The notes beneath the pieces are model-generated. The model did no database searches. It worked only from the letters and a program-made list of their open reading frames with translations, and was not told the DNA's origin. A stretch of DNA of 64,000 nucleotides. Origin: Hyphococcus sp. (lineage in GTDB: Bacteria; Pseudomonadota; Alphaproteobacteria; Caulobacterales; Parvularculaceae). The stretch is from the NCBI GenBank assembly GCA_028289605.1, contig JANQON010000016.1, forward strand, positions 1 through 64,000. The letters are read 5' to 3'. Positions within the stretch are counted from its first letter, which is position 1. Each line of letters starts with the position of its first letter. Positions 36,842-44,553 of the stretch are shown piece after piece. Made by a program: the position numbers and the translations under genes.

Positions 36842-37324
36842 ATGGCGGACAAATTCAGGCCCCTCAAGGATGCGTTCGGCAGATTCGCAACCGGAATCGC
36901 GGTGGCGACCTGCCGGCAGCCGGACAACGGATTCAGGGCGTTAACCATAAATTCCTTCACTTCCGTCTCGCTGGAGCCGCAGCTCGTTTTGTGGTGCTTG
37001 GAAAACAAGGCCGCGTCGTATCCGCATTTTATGGAGGCAGACAGCTACGCCGTTTCCATCTTGAGTGCTGACGGGGAGGCCCTGTCCAACCGTTTTGCGG
37101 GCCATGCGCCGCAGCCCCTGGCGGCGACCGAGTACGACATCTGGGAGACCGGGGCGCCGCTTTTGAAATCACGGATTGCCGGTTTTGACTGTCGCGTCCA
37201 GCGACGTCACCGGGCCGGCGACCATATTATCCTTGTCGGCGAGGTGGTGCGTTTCGATTCAAAAGACGGGGCGCCGCTGGTATACTACGCCAGTCAATAT
37301 CATTCGGGATTTTCCACTTCATGA
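36842..37324 (+). CDS. flavin reductase family protein
   Basis: The 160-residue FMN-binding protein has KDAFGRFATGIAVATC, ALTINSFTSVSLEPQLVLWCL and AGDHIILVGEVVRF, the split-barrel flavin reductase pattern. Such enzymes supply reduced flavin to two-component monooxygenases or act on their own. The stop overlaps the dehydrogenase start (ATGA), so the two are coupled. It is divergent from the SLC13 gene across 174 bp. Confidence 0.92.
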   Translation: MADKFRPLKDAFGRFATGIAVATCRQPDNGFRALTINSFTSVSLEPQLVLWCLENKAASYPHFMEADSYAVSILSADGEALSNRFAGHAPQPLAATEYDIWETGAPLLKSRIAGFDCRVQRRHRAGDHIILVGEVVRFDSKDGAPLVYYASQYHSGFSTS

Positions 37325-38184
37325 AAAAGGCGGCATTCCTCGGCCTCGGCGTCATGGGCTTTCCAATGGCGGGACATCTGGCTGAAAAAGGCTACGAGGT
37401 TACCGTGTATAACCGCAGCCCGGCGAAGGCCTCTCAGTGGACGGACAATTATGCGGGCGCGGCGGCGGCGGCGCCGGACGAAGCCTGCGCCGGGGCCGAT
37501 CTGGTTTTTCTCTGTCTCGGCGACGATCCGGACGTTGACGCCGTGCTGCGACAAGCGGCGCCCGGCCTGCGTCAGGGGGCGGTTGTCGTGGACCATACAA
37601 CGGCGTCCCCGGCGTTGTCCCGACGGGTGCACGACGAACTCGGCGAAATTGGCGTCGGTTTCATCGATGCGCCGGTGTCGGGCGGCGAAGCGGGCGCCGT
37701 AAACGGCAAACTCTCGGTGATGTGCGGCGGCGAGGGCGCCCATGTTGAACTGGCGCGTCCGGCGATGGAAGCCTATGCCGCCCGTATTGTCCATGTGGGA
37801 CCGTCTGGGTCGGGACAGTTATGCAAGGCGGTCAATCAGATCTGCATCGCGGGTCTGTTGCAGGGCCTGTCGGAGGGCGTTCATTTCGCAACGCGCGCAG
37901 GCCTCGATATCGACAAGGTCCTGGAAGCGATATCAGGCGGGGCGGCGCAAAGCTGGCAAATGGAAAACCGTGCCAAGACCATGGCCGCCGACGACTTCGA
38001 TTTCGGTTTCGCCGTTGACTGGATGCGCAAAGACCTGCGTATCGCGCTCGCTGAGGCGCGCGACAATGGCGCGCGCCTGCCGGTGACGGCGCTGGTCGAT
38101 CAGTTTTACGCCGACATCCAGGCGATGGACGGCGGGCGTTGGGATACGTCCAGTCTGATACGCCGTTTGAGCGAAGCGGATTAA
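37321..38184 (+). CDS. NAD(P)-dependent beta-hydroxyacid dehydrogenase
   Basis: The 287-residue enzyme of the 3-hydroxyisobutyrate dehydrogenase / 2-hydroxy-3-oxopropionate reductase family. Rossmann start: FLGLGVMGFPMAGHLAEKG. The substrate motif is DAPVSGGEAGAVNGKLSVM and the catalytic lysine lies in GSGQLCKAVNQI. It starts at ATGA coupling with the flavin reductase. The exact acid reduced or oxidised cannot be told. The neighbouring acyl-CoA dehydrogenase fits valine-type catabolism, but the set is incomplete here. Confidence 0.92.
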   Translation: MKKAAFLGLGVMGFPMAGHLAEKGYEVTVYNRSPAKASQWTDNYAGAAAAAPDEACAGADLVFLCLGDDPDVDAVLRQAAPGLRQGAVVVDHTTASPALSRRVHDELGEIGVGFIDAPVSGGEAGAVNGKLSVMCGGEGAHVELARPAMEAYAARIVHVGPSGSGQLCKAVNQICIAGLLQGLSEGVHFATRAGLDIDKVLEAISGGAAQSWQMENRAKTMAADDFDFGFAVDWMRKDLRIALAEARDNGARLPVTALVDQFYADIQAMDGGRWDTSSLIRRLSEAD

Positions 38185-38351
38185 TCCGGGCGAGGAAACC
38201 GGCGACTTCGGTCCGGATTTTCGATCACGCCTGACGACGCGCCGTCACTGGGCGATAGACCGGATTAACCAATTGGTCGCTGCACAAGATTGTTGTGCGC
38301 CGCCGTTGCCTGGCGCAAATTGCCGCCAGGTCAATTCCTGGAGTTTCAACG

Positions 38352-39509
38352 ATGTCTGCTGTCCAAACCGCCCGCCCGTCGTGGAAAACCGACGAACTCG
38401 TCATGTTTGAAGGGGAAGTTGCGAAATTCTATCAACGCGAACTGGCGCCCCATGTGGAGACATGGCGCGAGCAGGGCAAGGTTGATCGATGGGCCTGGGA
38501 AAAAGCGGGCGAACAGGGCCTTCTTTGCATGTCCATGCCGGAAGAATACGGCGGGCTCGGCGGCACGTTCGCCCATGAGCAGATTTCGATCGAGCAGCAG
38601 ATCCTCGCGGGCGTCGAGGGGTTCGGCGCCGCGCTCCACAACACCATCGTCGCGCCCTACATTCTCCATTACGGCACAGAAGAACAAAAACAGCGCTGGC
38701 TGCCGCGCATGGCCACAGGCGAGCTTGTCGGCGCCATCGCCATGACCGAGCCGGGAACGGGCTCTGACCTCCAGGCGGTGAAAACAACGGCGCTCAAAGA
38801 GGGCAACCAATATGTGGTGAACGGCCAAAAGACCTTCATCACCAACGGTCAGACCGCCAACCTTATTATTGTCGTCGCCAAGACGGACCCGTCGGAAGGG
38901 GCCAAAGGCGTGTCGCTGATGATCGTGGAAACGGACGAAGTCGACGGATTTGAGCGCGGCCGCAATCTGAAAAAACTCGGCAACAAGGCCCAGGACACGT
39001 CCGAGCTGTTTTTCTCCGACGTCAAGATCCCTACGGAAAATCTTCTCGGTACGGAGGAAGGCCAGGGGTTTTTCCAGTTGATGGAGCAATTGCCCCAGGA
39101 GCGACACGAAATCGCGGTCCAGGCCATGGCGGGCATTGAGCGCGCGCTCGAGCTCACGATCGAGTATGTGAAAGAGCGCCAGGCCTTCGGCCGTCCGGTC
39201 ATGGCCTTCCAGAATACGCAGTTCAAGCTCGCGGAGTGCAAATCCAAGGCGACCATGGCGCGGGTGTTCGTGGACTATTGCACCGAGCAGCTCATCGCCG
39301 GCAAGCTCGACGCCGCGACCGCATCGATGTCCAAGATGCTGCTCAGCGACCTGGAAAACGAGATCGTCGATGAATGCCTGCAGCTTTTCGGCGGTTACGG
39401 CTACATGGACGAATATCCGATAAGCCGCATGTACGCTGACGCCCGCGTGCAGCGCATCTATGGCGGCACCAATGAAATCATGAAGCTCTTGATCGCAAGA
39501 ACGCTCTAG
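38352..39509 (+). CDS. acyl-CoA dehydrogenase
   Basis: The 385-residue FAD enzyme catalyses alpha-beta oxidation of acyl-CoA. Landmarks: IAMTEPGTGSDLQAVKTTA (FAD-binding), FITNGQTANLIIVVAKTD, RQAFGRPVMAFQNTQFKLAE, and QLFGGYGYMDEYPISRMYAD then IYGGTNEIMKLLIARTL. The residue at the classical MCAD base position is Gly (YGGT), so the base is probably the glutamate in LPQERHEIA, as in long-chain and isovaleryl-CoA enzymes. Start at 38352 after CTGGAG; the frame upstream is not needed. It stands 167 bp after the dehydrogenase gene. Confidence 0.93.
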   Translation: MSAVQTARPSWKTDELVMFEGEVAKFYQRELAPHVETWREQGKVDRWAWEKAGEQGLLCMSMPEEYGGLGGTFAHEQISIEQQILAGVEGFGAALHNTIVAPYILHYGTEEQKQRWLPRMATGELVGAIAMTEPGTGSDLQAVKTTALKEGNQYVVNGQKTFITNGQTANLIIVVAKTDPSEGAKGVSLMIVETDEVDGFERGRNLKKLGNKAQDTSELFFSDVKIPTENLLGTEEGQGFFQLMEQLPQERHEIAVQAMAGIERALELTIEYVKERQAFGRPVMAFQNTQFKLAECKSKATMARVFVDYCTEQLIAGKLDAATASMSKMLLSDLENEIVDECLQLFGGYGYMDEYPISRMYADARVQRIYGGTNEIMKLLIARTL

Positions 39510-39543
39510 ATCGCCAGGGCTGAATCGCCTCACCCTGGCCGGC

Positions 39544-40179
39544 ATGGATACCGCCCAGGTTTTTGACGCTCTTAACGCGCTCGGTCTTTTCGTATTCGCC
39601 ATTTCCGGCGCGCTGACGGCGCTGCGCAATGATATGGATCTCTTTGGCGTCGCCATGATCGCGTTTGTGACCGGCGTCGGCGGCGGCACCATTCGCGACG
39701 TCCTGCTCGGCGCGTTTCCGGTCTGGTGGATCGCTGCGCCGTCCGCCGTGCTGATCTGCCTCGCCGGGGCGGCGGTGGCGACAATTGCGCAGCCCATCAT
39801 TGATTCGCGGCTGAAAGCGCTGATCTGGGCCGATGCGGTGGGCCTGTCGGTGTTCGCCATTTTGGGCGCGCAGGCGGCGCTGGCGGCGGATGCGCCGGTG
39901 TTGATCGCCGTGTTCATGGGCGGCGTCACCGCGACCTTCGGCGGCGTCGTGCGGGACGTTCTCCTCAATGAGCCGCCGCTGATCCTGAAGCAGGACATTT
40001 ATGCGACGGCCGCGCTCATCGGCGCGGGTGTCTATGTGGGGCTTGCCCATCTCGGCGTTGCGGCGGGCCTGGCGGCGCCGCTCGCCGCGCTCGCCGCCTT
40101 CGGGATTCGAGCCGCGGCCATCCTCTTCAATATCCCGTCGCCGAAATACGCCCGGGTGCGCAAGGCCGAGATGGACTGA
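39544..40179 (+). CDS. TRIC-type trimeric intracellular cation channel family protein
   Basis: The 211-residue membrane protein has seven predicted helices and two internally repeated blocks, FVTGVGGGTIRDVLLG and FMGGVTATFGGVVRDVLLNEPP. These are the GGGxxRDxL signatures of the UPF0126/YicG family, now classed as prokaryotic TRIC channels for monovalent cations. It starts 34 bp after the acyl-CoA dehydrogenase stop. Confidence 0.93.
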   Translation: MDTAQVFDALNALGLFVFAISGALTALRNDMDLFGVAMIAFVTGVGGGTIRDVLLGAFPVWWIAAPSAVLICLAGAAVATIAQPIIDSRLKALIWADAVGLSVFAILGAQAALAADAPVLIAVFMGGVTATFGGVVRDVLLNEPPLILKQDIYATAALIGAGVYVGLAHLGVAAGLAAPLAALAAFGIRAAAILFNIPSPKYARVRKAEMD

Positions 40180-40238
40180 GCCGGCTTGCGCCCGCCGCCG
40201 ATTGCGCTATGAAGTGCGCTTCGCGCGCAGCGCCGGCG

Positions 40239-40312
40239 GCGGGTATAGCTCAATGGTAGAGCAGCAGCCTTCCAAGCTGAATATGCGGGTTCGATTCCCG
40301 CTACCCGCTCCA
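40239..40312 (+). tRNA. tRNA-Gly (anticodon TCC)
   Basis: A 74-nt cloverleaf. The acceptor stem is GCGGGTA/TACCCGC with discriminator T and encoded CCA. The D arm is GCTC-AATGGTA-GAGC, the anticodon loop CTTCCAA gives TCC, and the T arm is GCGGG-TTCGATT-CCCGC. It reads glycine GGA/GGG codons. No integrase or attachment-site duplication is seen next to it. Confidence 0.96.
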
Positions 40313-40359
40313 AAACAATTCAAATCGTTGCGCGTTATGACGCTGGTGTTCTTGCGAAT

Positions 40360-40391
40360 AAAAAGGCGCCGCGGCGGAGACCGCGGCGCTT
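40360..40391 (-). terminator. intrinsic terminator for the spondin-domain gene
   Basis: On the minus strand the sequence is GCGCCGCGG, a six-base loop, then CCGCGGCGCC followed by five T residues. It lies about 22 bp after the stop at 40414. In the plus direction the hairpin is followed by only three T residues, so it is a weak stop for tRNA-Gly readthrough. Confidence 0.85.
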
Positions 40392-40413
40392 TGGAGCGCG
40401 TAGCGCGTTTCGT

Positions 40414-41250
40414 CTAAGCCGATTGGCGCGCTTTTCTCCGCGACGCGAAGCGAACCCCGAGAAGGCCGGCGCCCATCAAGAGAAACGCTGGCGGTATCGG
40501 CACCTCTGAGATTTCAATTCGGGCAAAGAGGAAATTCGCCGGATCGCTGAGAAAATCGATATCGCCGTTCAGAATGGCGCCGTTGGCCAGGGTCAGACCG
40601 AAAAAGTCGTCAAGGCTGGAGGCGGCCGCGATAAGACCGTTTTCGTCAACGCCGGCGGCGATGTCGCGTCCCTGTACAAAGGCGGAGCCGCCGGTGACGG
40701 ATGCGTCATTGACCTCGGTGCCGGCGTCGTAAGCGAAGAGCCCGGTGATATCGATTGTCTGGGGTCCCAGGAATTGTCCGGCCGCGTCGAACAAGGCGAA
40801 GCGGGTCGGATCGTCGACGCCGATAAACGTGTCGTTTGACGGAAGCAGCATGGCTGCAAAAAACGCAAAGCGGTTGGCCACTGCGTCGAGATTGACAACA
40901 AAGGTCGCGCTTTCGCCGGGTTCAATCGGTCCCGCAAGACCCTGATCGACGCCGAGGGCGACGCCGCCGACGGAATCGGCCTGTTGCGCCACGCGTTCGT
41001 CGCGCAGCACGCTGAAATCACCGGTTTCCGCGATTTCTCTGACGCCGTCGCTCGCGGCGTCTCCAACGTCAAACAGGTCGACTGACCCGTCATGAAAACC
41101 AAAATACAGGGGCGTCAGCGCCAGGCCGCCGTCCCCCGCCGTGTTTGTGACAGTGACCTGCACCAGCGTCGCCGACGCCGGAGAAAGAGCCCCGCCTAGC
41201 GCCAACGCGCCCAACGCCGCGATAGCGCGACGAACAATTCGTCCAGACAT
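40414..41250 (-). CDS. spondin-domain protein with VPxxP-CTERM-type sorting signal
   Basis: The 278-residue protein has a signal peptide (cleavage near ASA/TLV). The spondin-N-like domain contains VTVTNTAGDGGLALTPLYFGF, GESATFVVNL and FFAAMLLPSNDTFIG. The C-terminal tail reads VPIPPAFLLMGAGLLGVRF then basic residues: a short VPxPP motif, a hydrophobic helix and a positive end, the layout of PEP-CTERM/VPLPA-type sorting signals recognised by exosortase-like systems. It is probably displayed on or released from the surface. The neighbouring minus-strand nuclease gene, 291 bp upstream, is also exported. Confidence 0.85.
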   Translation of the reverse strand: MSGRIVRRAIAALGALALGGALSPASATLVQVTVTNTAGDGGLALTPLYFGFHDGSVDLFDVGDAASDGVREIAETGDFSVLRDERVAQQADSVGGVALGVDQGLAGPIEPGESATFVVNLDAVANRFAFFAAMLLPSNDTFIGVDDPTRFALFDAAGQFLGPQTIDITGLFAYDAGTEVNDASVTGGSAFVQGRDIAAGVDENGLIAAASSLDDFFGLTLANGAILNGDIDFLSDPANFLFARIEISEVPIPPAFLLMGAGLLGVRFASRRKARQSA

Positions 41251-41541
41251 AGTCTTGGAATACTCCTCTTTCTGACGGCGCAGCTATCCGCACGCAGCCG
41301 AACAAGGCTGCGGCCAAACCTGACCGAAGATGTATGTTGACGAAATCTCGCGCGCCGTACCCGCCGCACGACAAGGGGCACTTTGAAAATCATCGAAAGT
41401 AATCGCAAATCACATCTTAAATTTCGCGATCACATTTTCTTTAGAAGGTCTTTAGCAAAAGGCGACGCCAGAAAGTAATCAGCGTGGGCGATCGGCCGCC
41501 CGCGCTGCGCTTGATGAGACGTTGTGGGCGTCGATGCGCCG

Positions 41542-43851
41542 TTATTTGCGCGGCGGCGACAGAAAGAGCCGCGCCACAGCGGGATCATGGTCGGCGGCCT
41601 GGTCGGCGAAACTCGCATTCACACGGACGATATCGTATGTCGGCTTCACGCCGATCCCTTCGCTGACGAGAATATGGTCCAGGGCCTGTGCGTTGCCTTC
41701 GAATATGAAGCTGTAGCGGTCGGCGGGCTGAAGCCGATCGGTCAGGTTTTCCAACGCGCCGGCGTCCTCCAGCGTCAAGAGCGGCGCTTCGAACTGGAGT
41801 GCGTTAAAGTCGCCGAGAATGACGACCCGCGCGCCGGGTTCGACAGCGAGAAGCTGGCGAACGAAATCCCGAATGGCCTCCGACTGTTGAAGCCGTTTGT
41901 CGTCGGACGCGATGACCGGCGGCTGCACCTCGCCAAAGAGCGGGTCGCTGCCGCCGCGGGACGTTGAATGCGTGTTGACGACAAACACGGTTTCGCCAAG
42001 CACGTCGAACTTCGCCGCAAGGGGCTTCCGGCTGTTGTCGAAAGCCGCATTCATCGGACTAATCCGGCCGGGATTGAGGGTCAGATCCGCGCCGCCGGTC
42101 CCGTCGTCAACGACAAACGTCGACGCATCCGCGTCGCCGGCGACGCCGCTGAGGCTGACGCGGTCCGGACGGTAAAGATAACCGACCCTGATATTGCCGC
42201 CGGGTTGACCGCCGTCTGCATTATTGTTCGGCGCGATGTCGGCGAAATCGTAGGACGGACCGCCCGCGGCCGCGATGGCGTCCATGAGGCGGCGATAAGT
42301 TTCATCTGCGGCGACAACGCCGTCATCGGTCGGTCCCGTGTTGTCCTGGATTTCCTGGAGGCCGAGAATGTCCGGGGCTCCGAGATTGCCAGCGATAATT
42401 GCGCCGAGTTGATCGAAACGGGCCTGATCGTCGAGCGCGTCAAGATTCTCAACATTAAAGGAGGCGACGGTGACGTGGCGGCTGCTGCTCGACAGCGTCG
42501 TGGTTTCGGGCTGCAACGGTCCAGGCGTGCGCGTTGTCGGCGCTTCGGAGGGCAGAACCTCGAAATTGCCGAACGCGTAACTGACGACCCCGGTGACAGT
42601 GTTGAGTTGAGTCCCCACGCCGAACTGCGGCGATGTTCCCGGAAACAGCGTGTCGTCGATCTGAATGCGTTCCGGGTTGAAGTCTCCGTCGGAAACCGTA
42701 ACGCCGCCTTCGGCATTGACGCCTGTCGCGCCGCTGATGCGGGTCCAGATTTCGCCAAAACGATTGGTGGGCGCGACCGTGAACGGGTTGACAATTTCAA
42801 CGCGCATGCCTTCCAGGCTTTCATAGAAGTCGATGCCGTCCTCGCTTGGGTCGAATGTCAGGAACTGATCATTGTCGATAATGGCGTTCGGCGGCGTGAA
42901 ACGGGCGTCTCCGCCAATCCTGACCGGCGCCGGCAATGTATCGGCGGCGCCGGTGATCGTGATCATCGGATTGCTCACTTGCGTAATGGTGAGATTGTCC
43001 GTACCCGAACCGCCGGGTTTAAACTCCACGACGGAGCCCTTGATATCGATTTCATCGAGGGGCGCAACGCTGGGGGTTGAGCCGGTAAAAACGAAAACGC
43101 CTTCCGACGTATTCGGGTCAAAGTCATCGTCCGGATCTTGGAGGTAAAAACCATTGCCGGCGACAACGGTAACCACCCCGGACGTCTGAACGACGTCGCC
43201 CTCGAAAGGCGACCGGTGCCCGGCGCCTTGGATTTCCGATATGGTCACGACCGGCGGCGGAACCGGCGAATCGAAGGTCTGATTGGCGTTTACCGCGCCC
43301 TGGGTGTTCGGCGCAGCGCTTGCGAACACGAAGTCTTCAAACACCAAGCCCGTGCCCGAAAGCTGAAGCGAAAACCCGACGGGCGTGCTGCTTGATTCAG
43401 ACGCGCCGATATCAGTGCTGGTCATGCCGGCCGCTGGTCCGCTGAGGGCGGTGAAAACGCCCTCATAGCTGAGAAACTGCTGAACGGCGCCTGACGGGTC
43501 GACGAGCGCCAATCCGTCCGGCGAACCGTTCTGGATGCCGGCGCGGCTGAAAGCGAGCGTTCCAAAACCGTTCTGTTGATCAGGAATGACGCCCGACAAT
43601 GCAATCGTTCCATAGGGCGCGCGCACCGAGTTCGTGCCGTTATATAGAACCGCTTCCCAACCGCTGAGATCGACGCCCGCCGGACCGGCGATTTCAATGA
43701 ACTCGCCGACATCCGTACTGGCGTTGTCGTAGTGGATTTCATTGAGAAAGACTTGCGTCTGCGCGCATGCTGCGGTCGCCATTGCGCTGGCGGCAGTGAT
43801 CGCGCTGGCGGCGAATTTGCGCAAAAAATGGGCGTCATGACGGAGATTCAT
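41542..43851 (-). CDS. ExeM/NucH family extracellular endonuclease
   Basis: The 769-residue protein has a signal peptide (cleavage near AACA/QTQ) followed by a lamin-tail domain (about 30-170; VFLNEIHYDNASTDVGEFIE). An OB-fold-like segment follows (about 200-320; VVQTSGVVTVVAGNGFYLQD), then an endonuclease/exonuclease/phosphatase domain from about 460. Catalytic blocks are SFNVENLD, ILGLQEIQDN, FVVNTHS, ILGDFNA and ADHDPAV. Such enzymes degrade extracellular DNA for phosphate or for biofilm turnover. No C-terminal CTERM tail is seen. The start at 43851 is first in frame. Confidence 0.92.
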   Translation of the reverse strand: MNLRHDAHFLRKFAASAITAASAMATAACAQTQVFLNEIHYDNASTDVGEFIEIAGPAGVDLSGWEAVLYNGTNSVRAPYGTIALSGVIPDQQNGFGTLAFSRAGIQNGSPDGLALVDPSGAVQQFLSYEGVFTALSGPAAGMTSTDIGASESSSTPVGFSLQLSGTGLVFEDFVFASAAPNTQGAVNANQTFDSPVPPPVVTISEIQGAGHRSPFEGDVVQTSGVVTVVAGNGFYLQDPDDDFDPNTSEGVFVFTGSTPSVAPLDEIDIKGSVVEFKPGGSGTDNLTITQVSNPMITITGAADTLPAPVRIGGDARFTPPNAIIDNDQFLTFDPSEDGIDFYESLEGMRVEIVNPFTVAPTNRFGEIWTRISGATGVNAEGGVTVSDGDFNPERIQIDDTLFPGTSPQFGVGTQLNTVTGVVSYAFGNFEVLPSEAPTTRTPGPLQPETTTLSSSSRHVTVASFNVENLDALDDQARFDQLGAIIAGNLGAPDILGLQEIQDNTGPTDDGVVAADETYRRLMDAIAAAGGPSYDFADIAPNNNADGGQPGGNIRVGYLYRPDRVSLSGVAGDADASTFVVDDGTGGADLTLNPGRISPMNAAFDNSRKPLAAKFDVLGETVFVVNTHSTSRGGSDPLFGEVQPPVIASDDKRLQQSEAIRDFVRQLLAVEPGARVVILGDFNALQFEAPLLTLEDAGALENLTDRLQPADRYSFIFEGNAQALDHILVSEGIGVKPTYDIVRVNASFADQAADHDPAVARLFLSPPRK

Positions 43852-44553
43852 GCAAATAGTCCTTTCAGCGGTATGGAAGACGAAGTAACCCCCAGGGCGG
43901 GCGCACGACGCTATGCGCCGTGCACTGAATTCAATCGAATTCGCGCACAGAACACCGGCGTTGTGAGCTTAAAATCTCTCTCTCAAACCAACGCTAGTGC
44001 GCGTCGTTGACAGTTTTGTGACTCAGAGATGCGTGCGCTTGTGGAAAACCGGCTTATCCACAAGGCACGCGCCATGCAGCGCGGCGGCGGCCTTGGGTTT
44101 CACAGCGCGCCAACCGAACTTGTCCGTAAGCAGAGAGCAATTGAAACGCCAAGCGCCGCGCCAGTTTGGCGTCGCCCCAGGCGAGGATTCCGGCATGGAG
44201 TTAACACCCTTACGCCGATAGGTAGAACTCGCCGCCGATGATGGGATGGGCTGATGCAGGCCGAACAGCCGGCAATGTAAACTTTTGGACAGGAATAACG
44301 GATCGGCGCGTGAGCCGAAAGAATCGCGTTAACCGCCCATCGCCTAGACCACAGGTTTCCCCCGCGATTTTTTGATGCAGCCGATTTGTATCATTAAGCG
44401 GCGCGTCCAGTTTTGCATGACTTCGGTAACGTTTTCTTAGCGATCATGAAGTCAGCACACACACTAATAAGTATATGGTCAATCCTTTCTTTAGGCTCTT
44501 TATTTACCATGCCTCTCGATTGAAGCGCGCCATACGCGCTCGGGAGGTTTGGC
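43852..44553. other. 702-bp intergenic region with DnaA-box pair and leader hairpin
   Basis: The region lies between divergent genes. It holds an 8-bp inverted repeat CTTGTGGA / TCCACAAG at 44038-44064 that includes one consensus DnaA box (TTATCCACA, 44054-44062) and one near match in inverse. The last 160 bp (44391-44550) are noticeably AT-rich, as expected of a promoter and leader. Short ORFs here are arginine-rich and not convincing. Confidence 0.5.
44524..44540 (+). promoter_or_regulatory. leader hairpin abutting the ribosome-binding site
   Basis: AGCGCG-CCATA-CGCGCT forms a perfect 6-bp stem ending one base before the GGGAGG of the next gene. It could control access to the start at 44554. 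This is position-based inference. Confidence 0.5.

Noticed and set aside
38346-39998. A 550-residue minus-strand frame across the acyl-CoA dehydrogenase and TRIC genes
   Set aside because: Both plus-strand genes have complete family motifs. The frame is a codon-bias shadow.
40239-40312. tRNA-Gly as an integration site for a mobile element
   Set aside because: No integrase, transposase or repeated 3' tRNA fragment follows within the window.
43852-44553. Possible replication origin
   Set aside because: Only one perfect DnaA box and its partial inverse, and no dnaA, parAB or gidA-type genes nearby. It does not meet the standard for oriC.
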